DNA of 64,000 nt from positions 313,890-377,889 of the forward strand of contig NZ_JACSQI010000003.1 in NCBI RefSeq assembly GCF_014836715.1, in the 5' to 3' direction. Position 1 is the first letter of the stretch; every line of letters starts with the position of its first letter. Below the pieces are notes generated by a model. That model was not told the DNA's origin, did not search any database, and was given only the letters and a program-made list of their open reading frames with translations. Source of the DNA: Escherichia whittamii. Lineage in GTDB: Bacteria; Pseudomonadota; Gammaproteobacteria; Enterobacterales; Enterobacteriaceae. This document shows, piece after piece, positions 17,536 through 28,747 of this stretch. The position numbers and the translations under genes were made by a program.

Positions 17536-19028
17536 TACGCCTCCATGGTTACCCGCAGCACTTCATCGAGAGAGGTTTCTCCGGCAAGCACTTTCTCAAT
17601 GCCGTTGCTGCGGATACCCGCAGAGTGTTGCCGGACATAACGTTCCAGCTCCAGCTCCCCGGCCTGACGGTGGATCAAATCACGCAGCGTGGCGTCCACT
17701 ACGATCAGCTCATGGATGGCGGTACGTCCGCGAAAACCTTTGTGATTACAGGCGGGGCAGCCCTGCGGATGGTACAACGTGACGGTACGCGCATCGGTAA
17801 TCCCCAGCAGGCGTTTTTCTTCGTCAGTGGCAGGCGCGGACTGGCGGCAGTCGGTACACAGCGTGCGAACCAGTCGCTGCGCCATCACGCCCGTCAGGCT
17901 GGAAGAGAGCAGGAAAGGCTCAACGCCCATATCCTGCAAACGCGTGATCGCCCCTACCGCCGTGTTGGTATGCAGCGTGGAAAGTACCAGATGCCCGGTC
18001 AGTGAAGCCTGAACGGCGATTTCTGCGGTTTCGGTATCGCGGATTTCACCGACCATCACTACATCCGGGTCCTGACGCAAAATCGCGCGCAGGCCGCGGG
18101 CGAAGGTCATGCCGACGCGGGTGTTAACCTGTGTCTGACCGATCCCTTCAATCATGTATTCGATAGGGTCTTCAACCGTGAGAATGTTACGCGAGTGGTT
18201 GTTCAGCTCCTGCAATCCAGCGTACAGCGTGGTGCTTTTGCCGGAACCGGTCGGCCCCGTCACCAGAAAGATGCCGTGCGGTTTGTGTAACAGCTGACGC
18301 AACTGCGCAGTCAGTTCGAGACTTAAACCCAGACGCTCCAGCGTCAGGCGGGCCTGGTTTTTGTCCAGCAGTCGCAGCACCACGCGTTCCCCCCAGGCGG
18401 AAGGCATGGTAGATACACGGACGTCGATCGCCCGACCACCCAGCAGCAGCGCAATACGGCCATCCTGCGGTACGCGCTTTTCGGCGATATCCAGCCGCGC
18501 CATTACCTTGATACGTGATACCAGCAGCGAAGCCAGTTTGCGCCCCGGGCGCAGCATTTCATGTAATGTGCCGTCAACGCGAAAACGGATCACCAGACTC
18601 TTTTCAAACGTCTCAATGTGGATATCCGAAGCGCCTTCTTTAATCGCCTCTGCCAGCATGGCGTTAATCAGTTTGATGATCGGCGCATCGTCGTCGCTTT
18701 CCAGCAAATCTTCCGTTTCCGGCAGCTCTTCTGCGAGGGTAAAAAAGTCCTCGGCAGAGCCGAGATCTTCCATCAACTGGCGAGCTTCGGAAGAGTCCCG
18801 CTGCCAGACCGCATTCAGTCGCTGTTCAAACTCGGCCTCATCGATTTGCCGCAGCGTAAACGGCGCGTTCAGCCCCCGCTGCAGCTCCTGCAAAACAGAG
18901 AGCGACAACGGGTGGACGTGGAGGATCTCCAGCGACGCTTCGCACCATGCCACCAGGCTAAACCGACGGCTGAAACTGTAAGGCAGACGCACGGTGTTAG
19001 CGGTGGTTTCCTGTGCTACAGGCACCAT
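17535..19028 (-). CDS. gspE: GspE, type II secretion ATPase
   Basis: A 497-residue secretion ATPase. Visible are Walker [10 protein letters not shown] (about 255-263), the Asp box DPIEY, Walker [13 protein letters not shown], the His box STLHTN, and the tetracysteine zinc motif CTDCRQ...CPACNHKG near 393-432. It powers pseudopilus extension at the cytoplasmic face, anchored by GspL and GspF. Its stop meets the gspF start and its start overlaps the gspD stop, so the three are coupled. Confidence 0.98.
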   Translation of the reverse strand: MVPVAQETTANTVRLPYSFSRRFSLVAWCEASLEILHVHPLSLSVLQELQRGLNAPFTLRQIDEAEFEQRLNAVWQRDSSEARQLMEDLGSAEDFFTLAEELPETEDLLESDDDAPIIKLINAMLAEAIKEGASDIHIETFEKSLVIRFRVDGTLHEMLRPGRKLASLLVSRIKVMARLDIAEKRVPQDGRIALLLGGRAIDVRVSTMPSAWGERVVLRLLDKNQARLTLERLGLSLELTAQLRQLLHKPHGIFLVTGPTGSGKSTTLYAGLQELNNHSRNILTVEDPIEYMIEGIGQTQVNTRVGMTFARGLRAILRQDPDVVMVGEIRDTETAEIAVQASLTGHLVLSTLHTNTAVGAITRLQDMGVEPFLLSSSLTGVMAQRLVRTLCTDCRQSAPATDEEKRLLGITDARTVTLYHPQGCPACNHKGFRGRTAIHELIVVDATLRDLIHRQAGELELERYVRQHSAGIRSNGIEKVLAGETSLDEVLRVTMEA

Positions 19029-21088
19029 TAACGCGTTCTCCCGGCATTAAGAAACGCGCGGACTTCCGGCGGTAAGGCCTGGTTTTGCGCTGGCAGTACC
19101 GGCTGCGCGGTGTGCGGCATCAGGCTTAAGCCTTGCTCATCGCGATAGATCTGCTCGGCGCGCATATAGTTATATTTGCGCTGCGAAACGCCGTCTGCCG
19201 CCATACCGTCACGCAGAATCGTCGGGCGAATAAATACCATCAGGTTACGTTTTTCTTTTTTATCCGCCGTCGATTTAAACAGGTTACCAATCAACGGGAT
19301 ATCGCCCAGCAACGGCACTTTCGCCACGCTTTCTCCCGCCTGGTCGTCCATCAGACCACCAAGCACAATCAGCTCGCCATCGTTAGCCAGCACGGTGGTT
19401 TTCAGTTTGCGCTCACCAAATACCACATCGAGGCTGGTCTGCCCTTCCACCTTCGACACTTCCTGTTCAATCACCATCTGTACCGCGTTACCTTCGTTAA
19501 TCTGCGGCGTGACTTTCAGCATGATGCCGACTTTTTTCCTCTCTACGGTGTTGAAAGGGTTGCTGTTATTGGAGCCAACGGTAGAGCCGGTTAATACCGG
19601 AACATCCTGCCCCACCATGAAGAAGGCTTCCTGGTTGTCCAGCGTGGTGATGCTCGGTGTGGAGAGGACGTTCGAGCTGGAGTCGTTTTTAACCGCCTGT
19701 ACCAGCGCCATCCAGTCGCCTTTTACCACGCCAACCGCCGTACCGCTAAAGCCGGAAAGTAGCTGGGCGAGCGTGGAGAGATCGCCATTGGTGTCCGGGT
19801 TAATGGTGGTAGCGCCGTTTTCGCTGATCACCGTGGAGCCTTTCTGCGGCTTCGCCTGAGATATCGCCGCTCCCAGCGTGCCAATTGGGATCTGCGTACC
19901 GTTGGCAAACTGCATTAATCCGGCATCTTTCGACGCCCACTGCACGCCAAAGTTGATATTGCTGCCTTCGGCAACTTCCACGATCAACGCTTCGACATGC
20001 ACCTGAGCACGGCGAATATCCAGTTGTTCAATCACGCTTTGCAGCGACTGCATGATGTCCTGCGGCGCAGTAACAATCAGGGCATTACTGTGTTTGCTGG
20101 CGGCGATAGAGACGACCTCACGCCCACTACCGACCGTACCTTCCGCCTCTTCTTTAGCCGCCGTGAGCGTGCCGCTGACCTGTTTCAGAACATCGACCAG
20201 ATCTTCCGCTTTGCTGTATTTGAGATAGAACACCTGGCTGTTGCCGCTGCGTTCCATTTCTGAGTCCAGGCGACGGATCAGGCGGCGCATTTTGTCCCGC
20301 GTGGCGGGGTCACCGCTGACAATTACGCTGTTAGTGCGTTCATCAGCAACAATTTGTGATTTCAGCGTCGCAGGCTGGTTCTCGCCGCTATTTTTGGTCA
20401 GGCTTTCCAGCACGCGGGCAATTTCCGAAGCCGAGGCGTTATCCAGCGGGATAACCTCTTCGGTGCGATTTCCTGCGTGATCCACGCGCTGGATCACTTC
20501 CGTCAACCGCTCCACGACTGAGGCGCGTCCGGTAAGCATAATCACGTTGGAGGGATCGTAATTAACGACGTTGCCTGAGCCCGCGCTGTCGATCATCTGG
20601 CGCAGAATCGGTGCCAGTTCGCGTACCGACACATTGCGTACCGGCACCACTTTAGTGACCATTTCATCGCCTGCGTAGTTGTCGCTGCCTTCACCGACCA
20701 ACGGCAGCGGCTCGACTTTTGCGGCGCTGGATTTCACCACCTTCAGCACGTCGTTTTCCATCGGTACGACCGCATACCCCTGCGCTTCCAGCAGGTTAAG
20801 GAATAGCTGGTAATACTGGCGTTCATTGAGCGGGGTCATGGTGCGAATACTCACTTTCCCCTGCACGCCCGGCCCCATAATGATGGTTTTATTGAGATTA
20901 GCGCCGACGGTTTCGATGAACGATTTCAGGTCGGTATCTTTAAAATTAGCGGTAAAAGTGGCTTCTTCCGCCCAGACCGGTGAACTACATAATGCCGCTG
21001 CCAGCACCAGCGGCAGTAAACGCTTTTTTGTTTTGAGGCCAGTTGTCTTTTTACGCCAGACCGACAACGTAATATCACGCCAAAACAC
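19028..21088 (-). CDS. gspD: GspD, outer-membrane secretin of the second T2SS
   Basis: A 686-residue secretin. The signal peptide follows a basic leader (about 1-40, ending [11 protein letters not shown]). N0-N3 domains lie in the first half, with a Gly/Ser-rich loop near 300-320. The C-terminal secretin domain carries the conserved [16 protein letters not shown] segment near residue 590. The C-terminal S domain is the binding site for the AspS-type pilotin encoded two genes upstream. It forms the outer-membrane channel for SslE. Confidence 0.97.
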   Translation of the reverse strand: MFWRDITLSVWRKKTTGLKTKKRLLPLVLAAALCSSPVWAEEATFTANFKDTDLKSFIETVGANLNKTIIMGPGVQGKVSIRTMTPLNERQYYQLFLNLLEAQGYAVVPMENDVLKVVKSSAAKVEPLPLVGEGSDNYAGDEMVTKVVPVRNVSVRELAPILRQMIDSAGSGNVVNYDPSNVIMLTGRASVVERLTEVIQRVDHAGNRTEEVIPLDNASASEIARVLESLTKNSGENQPATLKSQIVADERTNSVIVSGDPATRDKMRRLIRRLDSEMERSGNSQVFYLKYSKAEDLVDVLKQVSGTLTAAKEEAEGTVGSGREVVSIAASKHSNALIVTAPQDIMQSLQSVIEQLDIRRAQVHVEALIVEVAEGSNINFGVQWASKDAGLMQFANGTQIPIGTLGAAISQAKPQKGSTVISENGATTINPDTNGDLSTLAQLLSGFSGTAVGVVKGDWMALVQAVKNDSSSNVLSTPSITTLDNQEAFFMVGQDVPVLTGSTVGSNNSNPFNTVERKKVGIMLKVTPQINEGNAVQMVIEQEVSKVEGQTSLDVVFGERKLKTTVLANDGELIVLGGLMDDQAGESVAKVPLLGDIPLIGNLFKSTADKKEKRNLMVFIRPTILRDGMAADGVSQRKYNYMRAEQIYRDEQGLSLMPHTAQPVLPAQNQALPPEVRAFLNAGRTR

Positions 21089-21117
21089 GATGAATGATTC
21101 TCCTGGATTAAATGCGG

Positions 21118-22077
21118 TTAGCGCAGCGCGATGGAAATGTCGTAGCGCGCACCCTTGCGTAAAACCGTAAGTTGAATGGAATCCATTGAAGGTAACTGCC
21201 GCATCAGAGCAATCATTGCTCGTGGATCAGTGAAATCCTGCTGATTTAACGCAATGGCGATATCGCCTTCCTTGAAACCGCTGGCATCGAACAGAGAACG
21301 ATCTGCCCCCGGTTTCACTGCATAACCGACAATCCCCTCCTTACGCACAGGCGTAAGTTGGATATAGTTAAAAATTTTCTGCGGATCTTTCGCCAGTGCC
21401 TGACGCACAGCCGTCGGGATCTCAACTGGCGCACTGACAGCAGGCTCAACAACAGCTTGCTTTGCTTCGTCACTGGCGGTTTTTTTGTTGGTCACAGCAA
21501 CAGTGGAACGTTCCTCTTCTGCCAGACTCAGACGCTCCATTTTTCCCTGATAGCGCAGCATCACATGGTCGCGGTTGATTTCCTCAATCACCGCGTTGTG
21601 AGAACCAAGCCGTTCGCCCTGCAAATAAACCTGTTGTTTGCCGCCTTCTTCAATAACCGCACCGGGTCTGGCGCCAAAGGCAATCCCGCGCAGTACCACG
21701 TTAAGACGCGTTTCTGCCACTGGCGCAGGTTCGGGTTGTTTTACGGGCGCGGCAACGGGCTGATATTTGCCAAACCAGTTTTGCTGGCTGATTAATTGCA
21801 CGTCGTTTTTATCGAACGTTTTTGCATCCGCACGGGTCGGTTTATTCACCGATGGGGAAACCGATGCATATTCCGCAGAAAAGGAGATATAGCGCCAGAA
21901 TGAGTACGCCATTTTTGCAGAAATAATAAGCAGCATCAGCCAGAACATCCCGCGTACAATTTTTCGCAGATGCTCTTTGTCTGTATTAAGAGATTGTCTC
22001 TGGTTAAGAGTGTGACGAATTTTAGTCAACCACTGAATGAGATAAATTCGTGCGTCACGAAAAACAACCCGCGCCAA
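21118..22077 (-). CDS. gspC: GspC, type II secretion periplasm-spanning coupling protein
   Basis: A 319-residue bitopic inner-membrane protein with one membrane segment near 43-62 (GMFWLMLLIISAKMAYSFW), a homology region (about 100-190) that binds the secretin N0 domain, and a C-terminal PDZ domain (about 235-319). The PDZ domain helps select substrate. It lies between the pilotin gene and gspD with a 15-base gap upstream. Confidence 0.96.
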   Translation of the reverse strand: MARVVFRDARIYLIQWLTKIRHTLNQRQSLNTDKEHLRKIVRGMFWLMLLIISAKMAYSFWRYISFSAEYASVSPSVNKPTRADAKTFDKNDVQLISQQNWFGKYQPVAAPVKQPEPAPVAETRLNVVLRGIAFGARPGAVIEEGGKQQVYLQGERLGSHNAVIEEINRDHVMLRYQGKMERLSLAEEERSTVAVTNKKTASDEAKQAVVEPAVSAPVEIPTAVRQALAKDPQKIFNYIQLTPVRKEGIVGYAVKPGADRSLFDASGFKEGDIAIALNQQDFTDPRAMIALMRQLPSMDSIQLTVLRKGARYDISIALR

Positions 22078-22092
22078 TTTATATACCCGACG

Positions 22093-22503
22093 TTATGCTT
22101 TGACTATTCCACAGGTGGTACGATCCAGTTTCCGCTGATACTGGTTACCTGTACGTGTATCATTAATCGTTATGCTGTAATTAATTCCCTCGGTGATCAT
22201 TAATTTCACCGTTGGGTCTGCGCACATTTGTCGTTGATAGCTGGTTAAAAAGGCGTCAGGCGTCTGCGTGGTCTGAGAACCCGCTTCGCTGATAATGGTC
22301 ATTTTTACCGTCGTGCCGCTACTTTGCGCCAGCACTAAGGTATATCCCGCAGATTTAATTGGCAGGTTTTGACTGATATTTTGCGCCTGTTTTTTCGCCA
22401 GTAAACTGGCGTTTTCATTATGGCTGACGCAGCCACTTAATAATCCTGTAACGCTCAACAATAGCGATATTAATACCCTCCCTGGCATCTTTTTTATCGA
22501 CAT
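22093..22503 (-). CDS. yghG: AspS (YghG) T2SS pilotin lipoprotein
   Basis: A 136-residue lipoprotein with a lipobox LLSGC at about residues 21-25 followed by Val-Ser, which lacks the inner-membrane retention Asp at +2, so it should be sorted to the outer membrane. It matches the AspS/YghG pilotin, which pipes and stabilises GspD in the outer membrane of the E. coli/Vibrio-type T2SS. A cysteine pair in the mature domain (near Cys91 and Cys132) probably forms a disulfide. It lies between pppA and gspC in the same direction. Confidence 0.93.
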   Translation of the reverse strand: MSIKKMPGRVLISLLLSVTGLLSGCVSHNENASLLAKKQAQNISQNLPIKSAGYTLVLAQSSGTTVKMTIISEAGSQTTQTPDAFLTSYQRQMCADPTVKLMITEGINYSITINDTRTGNQYQRKLDRTTCGIVKA

Positions 22504-22568
22504 GGTTAATAATCTCTAAGGTTATTAATAAGAGTAAAAATGTCACTTCGATAATGACGTGGTTATCA

Positions 22569-23378
22569 TTAAAGCAATGCCTGTAGATAAAGTGTTGCTA
22601 TACCGCCCAGACTTAAACACGGTCCAAAAGGCAGTGTGGTTGACCCTCTTTTTGTAATAACGGCATATATCAGGCCGCAGCATGAGGCAATTAAAGCCAC
22701 ATTGGGTAACGACAACGCCCCTACCCAGCCACCTAAAGCGGCGAAGAGTAATACATCGCCCATGCCTAATGCTTCTTTACGCAGAACTATTCCGGCTACC
22801 CAGCGCAGAGAGTAAAACGTAATAAACCCCACCAGAACGCCGGTGACTGCGTCTTGTAGCGTGAGCGGACTCTGCTGCGCCCATGCCGCAATCAGCCCTG
22901 TCCACAATACGCCCTGCGTAAAAACATCAGGCAGCCATTGGTGATCAAGGTCGATGATACTCGCGGCAATCAGCCAGGCGGATAATATCATCACCGCCAG
23001 CCCCCATCCACTTTCCGGCCAGACCAGACTCGCCAGTAAAAAAGCGAGTGCCGTCAATAACTCCACCAGCGGATAACGTTTGCTGATTTTTGCCTGACAG
23101 TCACGGCAACGCCCTTTGAGCATTAGCCAGGAGAGCAGCGGGATGTTGTCACGAACGCGGATGGTCTGCTGGCAATGCGGACAGTGCGAACGCGGCAGCG
23201 CAAGGCTTATTTTTGACTGCGTACTCGGCGTTTCACCGTGAAACTCCGCCATTTGTTGGCGCAGCATGATGGGGTAACGCCAAATCACCACATTCAAAAA
23301 ACTGCCGATAATCAATCCTCCGACGGTAGCCAGTATGGGCATCGCCGCGGGGTATTGCTGAAAAACATCAAAATGCAT
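22569..23378 (-). CDS. pppA: PppA, prepilin peptidase
   Basis: A 269-residue type IV prepilin peptidase/N-methyltransferase that processes GspG-K. An N-terminal membrane helix is followed by a cytoplasmic zinc module with two CxxC pairs (CPHCQ and CRDCQ, about 72-98). The catalytic aspartates lie in [11 protein letters not shown] and in the [14 protein letters not shown] signature. About seven to eight membrane segments are visible. It is the second gene of the sslE-pppA-aspS-gsp operon and is separated from sslE by the REP array. Confidence 0.96.
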   Translation of the reverse strand: MHFDVFQQYPAAMPILATVGGLIIGSFLNVVIWRYPIMLRQQMAEFHGETPSTQSKISLALPRSHCPHCQQTIRVRDNIPLLSWLMLKGRCRDCQAKISKRYPLVELLTALAFLLASLVWPESGWGLAVMILSAWLIAASIIDLDHQWLPDVFTQGVLWTGLIAAWAQQSPLTLQDAVTGVLVGFITFYSLRWVAGIVLRKEALGMGDVLLFAALGGWVGALSLPNVALIASCCGLIYAVITKRGSTTLPFGPCLSLGGIATLYLQALL

Positions 23379-23403
23379 GGTTAAAGGCTATTTGTTGTAA
23401 CTT

Positions 23404-23706
23404 GCCGGATGCGGCGTAAAACGCCTTATCCGGCCTACAGGAGTCAGCCAACGCAAATAATCGCGGCTTTCCCCGTCTGTAGGCCCGATAAGCTGGCGCA
23501 TCGGGCATATGTGTTAACCCGGTGCGCCTTATTTCATGCCGGATGCGGCGCGAGCGCCTTATCCGGCCTACGGGTGTCTGCCAACGCAAATAATCGCGGC
23601 TTTCCCGTCTGTAGGCCCGATAAGCTGGCGCATCGGGCAAATGTGTTAACCCGATGCACCTTATTTCATGCCGGATGCGGCGCGAGCGCCTTATCCGGCC
23701 TACGGG
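23404..23706. repeat. REP/BIME array of three about 132-bp units
   Basis: REP cores of the type GCCGGATGCGGCG...CGCCTTATCCGGCCTAC begin at 23404, 23538 and 23670. Between them lies a conserved spacer including an inverted REP (TGTAGGCCCGATAAGCTGGCGCATCGGGC). Units 1 and 2 are complete and the third has only the first REP. The array occupies the whole gap between sslE and pppA and could attenuate transcription or stabilise the upstream sslE mRNA end, setting the ratio of substrate to secretion machine. Confidence 0.93.
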
Positions 23707-23707
23707 C

Positions 23708-26700
23708 TTACTCGGCTGACATCTTATGCTCGGTAACCTGATTAATGGTTTCCGGCCCTTTTACCGGTTTCGGCAGACCAAGCGACGCCAGCGTCTTGTA
23801 AGCCGACTGGCTCACACCGCCTTCGAAGCTCATCTCGCTCGCTCCCGGAAGCTGGTAAGCATTCGCGCCCGGATTCCATTTCTTAAAGAACTCCGAAAGA
23901 TCCGTCTGGGCTACCCAGGAGGCGCACAGCATCAGCGTGTCCGCAGCGTTACCGTTGGATTCGGCACAGTAATTCTTGCCACCAAAGGTCTTGTCACCAA
24001 CATCATCGCCGCGTGCTTTACGGTGCATCAACTGGAACAGGTTCCAGCCTTTCATCCCTTCACGATCGCTGTAGAACGCTGGCAGCTTGCTATCTGGATA
24101 CCACTTCGTGATATCAAAGTTTTTCTCTGCCCACTCCTTCAGCTGTGCGTACATCAGCAGACGGTCACCCGCACCGCCGCGCGCCCATGCCTGACCGTTG
24201 CTCTCGTTCAGATATTCCGGCGCAACGGTAATATCTTCAGCGACACGGTTCATCTTGCCGAGATAGCGATCCTGCATGTACAGCGCCAGCACGTTGTTCG
24301 CGACTTCAGTTGCGCCCGGTACAGTCAGCGGCGTTTCTGCAGCGTTGTGACCTACTTCGTGCCAGATCAACCAGTCGTTCAGCGGTGTCGTCGGCAGCGT
24401 GGTGCTGTTCGTCGAGAAGCTGCTGTTCATTACCGGATAACCAGAGTGCGCATCACCAATGGAGATCTGCACATCGTTGGCGAAACGGTGTTTATGCCCC
24501 GTCAATGCTTTATAGGTAAACATCCGGTGCTTACCTTGCTCGCCATCACGACCGTAGAAGTCATTCATCGAGCTGGCAAAGGTATCCAGATCTTTAGCGA
24601 ATTGCTCCAGTCCGCCAGTGTAATTGCTGGCATTCAGGTTGTTCTTCGGTGTGGTGTAGACGAAAGAGTCTGACTCCAGCTCGCCCAACGGCGCAGGAGA
24701 TTTCAGATCGTTTATCCATTTACCGTCTTTATAGAACGGCGCTTTCACCACACCAGTAAAGTTGAATTCAGCTGATTTCTCCTCCTTGCTGTCGCCCTTG
24801 ATATAAATCAGACCACCGTAAGGAACCGTAAACTTCACCTCACCATTGGCTTTCAGATCATAGGTTTTAGTCACTCTTGGCGGACGGTTCAGAGCAACTT
24901 CATGCTTCTCACGTCCGGTCAGGTCGTCAGCCAGCGCCACGGTGACAGTTACAGGAACGTTCGCATTGGACTTAATGGTGACCTCTTTCTGAGCCGGAGC
25001 CCACAGACCAGTAGACTGCATGTTACCCGCAAACCATTTGGTCGGATTCGAGTACAGGCTGATAGTTTCAGTAACCTCCTGCCCCTCTTCCGATACCGCC
25101 CCCGGATACTTCTCGACATCAACCTTAATGTTCAGATCCCACCAGGAACGGCCCAGCATCAGGCGTGTCAGCGGTTTTTCCATATAGTTGAGCGGATAGC
25201 TCGGATTCATCATGCCCGCTTTATTAACGCTCTTCTCGCCGTAGATCATGTTGTTATCGACCAGCGATTTTTTCAGCTCATCAGAACACTGCGTGCCGCC
25301 AGTATAGGCATTGTTGGCGTAGCAGTTCAGGAACTCGGTGAACGTTTTAAAGCCCAGCTCGTCTTCCTTGCTGCTGTCATAGCTATATTTAATGTCGTTC
25401 CACAGCCAGACCGACATGTTCTGGTACAGACGTTCCAGATCGACGCTGCTCAGACGCTCACCTTTGCGACCATTGGTACGGAAGTAAAGCTCATGCTGAT
25501 ACAGGCGCTGAATGTTAGTTCCCAAATCCGCTGCCTGTAGCATCGCTTTTGCAGTGTCGGCGCTGAGATTCAGTTGCGTATAGCGCGGAACATACATGCT
25601 ACCAGTAACCGGAACCCCCGTGCCAGGACGATGTTCCAGGCAGTTGATTTCGTAGTGGTAGTCAGGATCCTTACACACCTCTAATCCAGGAAATGCCTTA
25701 ATGATTTTTGCCTTGGCCGCCTCCAGAGATTCTTTTGTTTCATGCTCTGCCTCATCGATAAAGGCATAGCGCTTGACCTGTTTGCCATCAACATCTTCCA
25801 GCCAGCTGGCCACTTCCAGTTTCGGCTTGTCATCAGGCTTATTTTCTTCCTGATATTTCCAGGTCACTTTCCCCGTATCTGGGTCGATGGTGTACGGCGG
25901 CTGCGCACCGTCTGCGGCTGGATAACGTTCATATACCCAGATACCTTTTTCGCGCTGCTGACGAACGCGATCCGGATACCCTTGAGGATCGTTATTCACC
26001 ACCGACTTGTTCAGTGCCATTGACAGGCCTGCGGCATCCAGCAGACGCACAAAGCCAGACGCGCTCTCTTCCTTAAGATTGCTCATCACGTTTTCCATGA
26101 TCAGCACCGAGCCACCTTTGTTCATATAGGCGATCAAATCGGTCACATCCTGCTGAGTCAGCTTCGGTTTGCTGGTATCTGCACGCAGAGGCACTGCATA
26201 GGGATCGCCCCCCACCTGAGTCACATACTCAAAGCCGTTGAGGATCAGCAGCGGCATTTTCTGCGGATCGAGATCGCCATAGCTACTTAAATGCTCAACG
26301 GAGATACCCGCAAAATCCGGATGGAAGCCGAACTCAGCACTGTTTCCTGTAACCTGACCATGACGTTTGAAATAGACGGTATCCAGGTTGGTACCTACAG
26401 TCATGCTAGTTTTCGCGTCTGGCGTCCAGCTATTGTTAGACAAATAGCGCAACACGTTCTGCATAAAGTGCTTCATGTCATTTGAATCACTGTTACGCAT
26501 ACACTGACCGCTTTTATCAACACCGCCTTCCCAGCTGTAACCGTTCGGACAGCGGAGAATGCTGTTGTAGTGCGGGTTACCGATAACCATCAGCTTGCCT
26601 TCGCCTACTTGTCCCAGCGAGATAAACGGCAGGTTGAAGGTGGCAGTTTCGCGTGTCACGTTCTCCGGGCGCACAATGGAAGGCGCTTCAGTAATGTACG

Positions 26701-28252
26701 CCAGCTCATTTTTATCCCAGGCGCGTTTTTCGCCGAAGGCCAGCCAGTAGTTTTTATCATTACGCGCCATCAGAATCGGGAAGGCCGCGTTGGAGATATT
26801 CACCACCGCCTGACCGCGCGCATTACCCGTGCTGCCATAGAAGTTGGTAGAGTCATGGAAGACGTGGAATTTCGTCACAGATTTGTAATCTTTATCCACA
26901 CCCCACAGCTTGTTGATTACGCCCTGAATCTGACCTTCATTAACATTGCGTGCTGTCAACGAGAACCAACGTTGAGAGTTGCAGCCCCCAAGGGAGTCAC
27001 AAATTGCTGTATCAATCTCTTTAGCCTGCCCGGATTTAAGCTGCTCAAGAAATTCGTTTTTCCGCTCAAAGGTTTGATCGCCTTCGCTCAACGCCTCACC
27101 ATTGGATAACGAGAGATTGATAATCTCGTTGATCACGTTGGGATATTCAGCAAAGACCTTACGCACTACGTCCGGCACTTCACGCTCATCATTTTTTCCG
27201 GCCTGGGAGTAACGATGAATAAGCTGATCGATATTCGCGCCGCGAACTTCGTCGCCCAGTTCCGTCAGCGCAATAGTCGACTTGTTACCGCGCACTGAGC
27301 CCAGTTCAAAGGTGTCGATGCCAAAGGAGATGGTTTCACCCCAGCTGAAGTTGAATTTGCCGTTTTCGCCAGTTACGCCACGGCCTGAGCTGGTGTAGTA
27401 ATTGACGCCAACCACACCATTGCCCATGCTATCTACCAGTCGACCTTCGGAGAGAATGATTTCCGTAGGTTGATACTGATAAAACTGTTCCGCGTTAGCC
27501 GACACGAAGGAGGCGTTCAGATCCGGTTTTGTTCCCGGCGTGGTGACTGGCACGACCGGTGAAGTATGAGTGGATGGCGCTTTATCGGTCGCGGCATTGT
27601 TTTCCACCTCTTCATTGACCAGCTTTTTGAACTCTTCCGGTGCCAGATCGATTTGCTTATACAGCGAGTCAAAGCGTTTACTCTCGATCACCGAGGAGAA
27701 CGTCAGGCAAACCTGCTCTGTATCCGCCGGACAACTGTTCATGGAGGTTACCAGCGAGAGCGCATTGCTTTTCTTGTCGTCGGAACCCGCCAGTTCTTGC
27801 GCGTCCTCAAGGCTAAATGACACTTTTTCAACCGCACGCAGGCTACGCGCAGCTTCTGACTGGGTGTCGAAGGTGGCAATTGTCGTGTTGTTCCCTGCCA
27901 CACAGGTGACTTTGTCGCCTGGCGTAAAGGTAAAGCCGTCGCTGGATTCACCATTACATTTAGCACCAGTTACCCGCTGGCTTCCGCCCAGGGTCAGGTA
28001 ACCTGTTTTCGTAGGAACAGGTTCTGGCTCCGGTTCTGGTGTTGGCTCTGGATCAGGTGTCGGGTCCGGAGTAGGTTCAGGCTCCGGGGTTGGCGTTGGA
28101 TCGGGTTTCACTTCCGGCAAAGCCCCTGTTCCAGAATCTACAGGCGGGTTATCGGAGGAAGAACCTGAACCGCCGCCATCACAACCGGTTAATAAGGTTG
28201 CGCTTAAAATAGCCGCTAAAAGCGATTTTTTATATTTAAATTTCTTATTCAT
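23708..28252 (-). CDS. sslE: SslE (YghJ), secreted M60-family zinc metalloprotease/mucinase lipoprotein
   Basis: A 1514-residue protein from ATG 28252; the upstream in-frame ATG at 28270 would add six residues before the signal peptide and is less likely. The signal ends in LLTGC, a lipobox with Cys near residue 24, followed by a Gly/Ser-rich stretch and a Pro/Asp/Glu repeat region (about 45-85). The C-terminal half contains the M60 domain with the zinc motif HEVGH at about 1298-1302. SslE degrades mucin and is surface-exposed or released through the T2SS encoded downstream, and it is a known protective antigen of pathogenic E. coli. It is the first gene of the operon. Confidence 0.97.
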   Translation of the reverse strand: MNKKFKYKKSLLAAILSATLLTGCDGGGSGSSSDNPPVDSGTGALPEVKPDPTPTPEPEPTPDPTPDPEPTPEPEPEPVPTKTGYLTLGGSQRVTGAKCNGESSDGFTFTPGDKVTCVAGNNTTIATFDTQSEAARSLRAVEKVSFSLEDAQELAGSDDKKSNALSLVTSMNSCPADTEQVCLTFSSVIESKRFDSLYKQIDLAPEEFKKLVNEEVENNAATDKAPSTHTSPVVPVTTPGTKPDLNASFVSANAEQFYQYQPTEIILSEGRLVDSMGNGVVGVNYYTSSGRGVTGENGKFNFSWGETISFGIDTFELGSVRGNKSTIALTELGDEVRGANIDQLIHRYSQAGKNDEREVPDVVRKVFAEYPNVINEIINLSLSNGEALSEGDQTFERKNEFLEQLKSGQAKEIDTAICDSLGGCNSQRWFSLTARNVNEGQIQGVINKLWGVDKDYKSVTKFHVFHDSTNFYGSTGNARGQAVVNISNAAFPILMARNDKNYWLAFGEKRAWDKNELAYITEAPSIVRPENVTRETATFNLPFISLGQVGEGKLMVIGNPHYNSILRCPNGYSWEGGVDKSGQCMRNSDSNDMKHFMQNVLRYLSNNSWTPDAKTSMTVGTNLDTVYFKRHGQVTGNSAEFGFHPDFAGISVEHLSSYGDLDPQKMPLLILNGFEYVTQVGGDPYAVPLRADTSKPKLTQQDVTDLIAYMNKGGSVLIMENVMSNLKEESASGFVRLLDAAGLSMALNKSVVNNDPQGYPDRVRQQREKGIWVYERYPAADGAQPPYTIDPDTGKVTWKYQEENKPDDKPKLEVASWLEDVDGKQVKRYAFIDEAEHETKESLEAAKAKIIKAFPGLEVCKDPDYHYEINCLEHRPGTGVPVTGSMYVPRYTQLNLSADTAKAMLQAADLGTNIQRLYQHELYFRTNGRKGERLSSVDLERLYQNMSVWLWNDIKYSYDSSKEDELGFKTFTEFLNCYANNAYTGGTQCSDELKKSLVDNNMIYGEKSVNKAGMMNPSYPLNYMEKPLTRLMLGRSWWDLNIKVDVEKYPGAVSEEGQEVTETISLYSNPTKWFAGNMQSTGLWAPAQKEVTIKSNANVPVTVTVALADDLTGREKHEVALNRPPRVTKTYDLKANGEVKFTVPYGGLIYIKGDSKEEKSAEFNFTGVVKAPFYKDGKWINDLKSPAPLGELESDSFVYTTPKNNLNASNYTGGLEQFAKDLDTFASSMNDFYGRDGEQGKHRMFTYKALTGHKHRFANDVQISIGDAHSGYPVMNSSFSTNSTTLPTTPLNDWLIWHEVGHNAAETPLTVPGATEVANNVLALYMQDRYLGKMNRVAEDITVAPEYLNESNGQAWARGGAGDRLLMYAQLKEWAEKNFDITKWYPDSKLPAFYSDREGMKGWNLFQLMHRKARGDDVGDKTFGGKNYCAESNGNAADTLMLCASWVAQTDLSEFFKKWNPGANAYQLPGASEMSFEGGVSQSAYKTLASLGLPKPVKGPETINQVTEHKMSAE

Positions 28253-28747
28253 TAATAACGCAAGTGACAAAAAGTAGTTAAAAAATTCGTAACTGAGGAA
28301 ATAGTTTTATGTTTTATCTTCTCTAATAACTTCCTCCATTCTTAAAAAAACTGCATTATTGATAACGAAACAGGTGAAATTTATAAGAATATCCCCTATT
28401 CGAGGTCAGACAGGGTATTCATAAAAAGATTCAACAAACAAAAAAGTAACAATTATTCACAATGTAACTATCCCAAGTTGTTGATAGTTTTAACGATTGC
28501 GATTGCAAAAGCAACAGATAGCACGGTGTTTACTCATCAAGCGAACACAATTAATACAGACTTGTTTTGCGTGGCAAAAAAATAGATGTTCTCACTCCCT
28601 TAATTATTTAGCGAGTTATCTGAACACGAAATATTATTTATACATGGATAATAAACCACGAAATGATTTTGCAATTATTTAGTCAGGATAATGAAACGAG
28701 AGTAGAAAGAAGCCGGATGATATTTACGATCATCCGGCTTTATTGAT
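28253..28747. other. gene-free AT-rich region upstream of sslE
   Basis: Nearly 500 bases between the sslE start and the glcA stop, strongly AT-rich, with many poly-A/T tracts. It must hold the promoter of the sslE-gsp operon. I could not single out one convincing -35/-10 pair. The composition fits the known H-NS silencing and temperature control of this operon. A short plus-strand frame at 28497-28682 looks spurious. The glcA terminator hairpin lies at its right end. Confidence 0.6.
28711..28739 (-). terminator. intrinsic terminator after glcA
   Basis: AGCCGGATGAT pairs with ATCATCCGGCT around a 7-base loop, an 11-bp perfect stem, followed on the minus strand by a pyrimidine-rich TTCTTTCT tail. 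It lies nine bases beyond the glcA stop and should end the glc transcript. Confidence 0.85.

Noticed and set aside
23404-23706. Possible CRISPR-like array from regular repeats
   Set aside because: The repeats are REP cores with conserved, not variable, spacers and there are no cas genes.
23726-24673. 315-codon plus-strand open frame opposite sslE
   Set aside because: Antisense to the conserved M60 domain; codon constraint on the sense strand explains its length.
28497-28682. 61-codon plus-strand ORF between sslE and glcA
   Set aside because: AT-rich intergenic DNA with no ribosome-binding site, no family resemblance and no partner genes.
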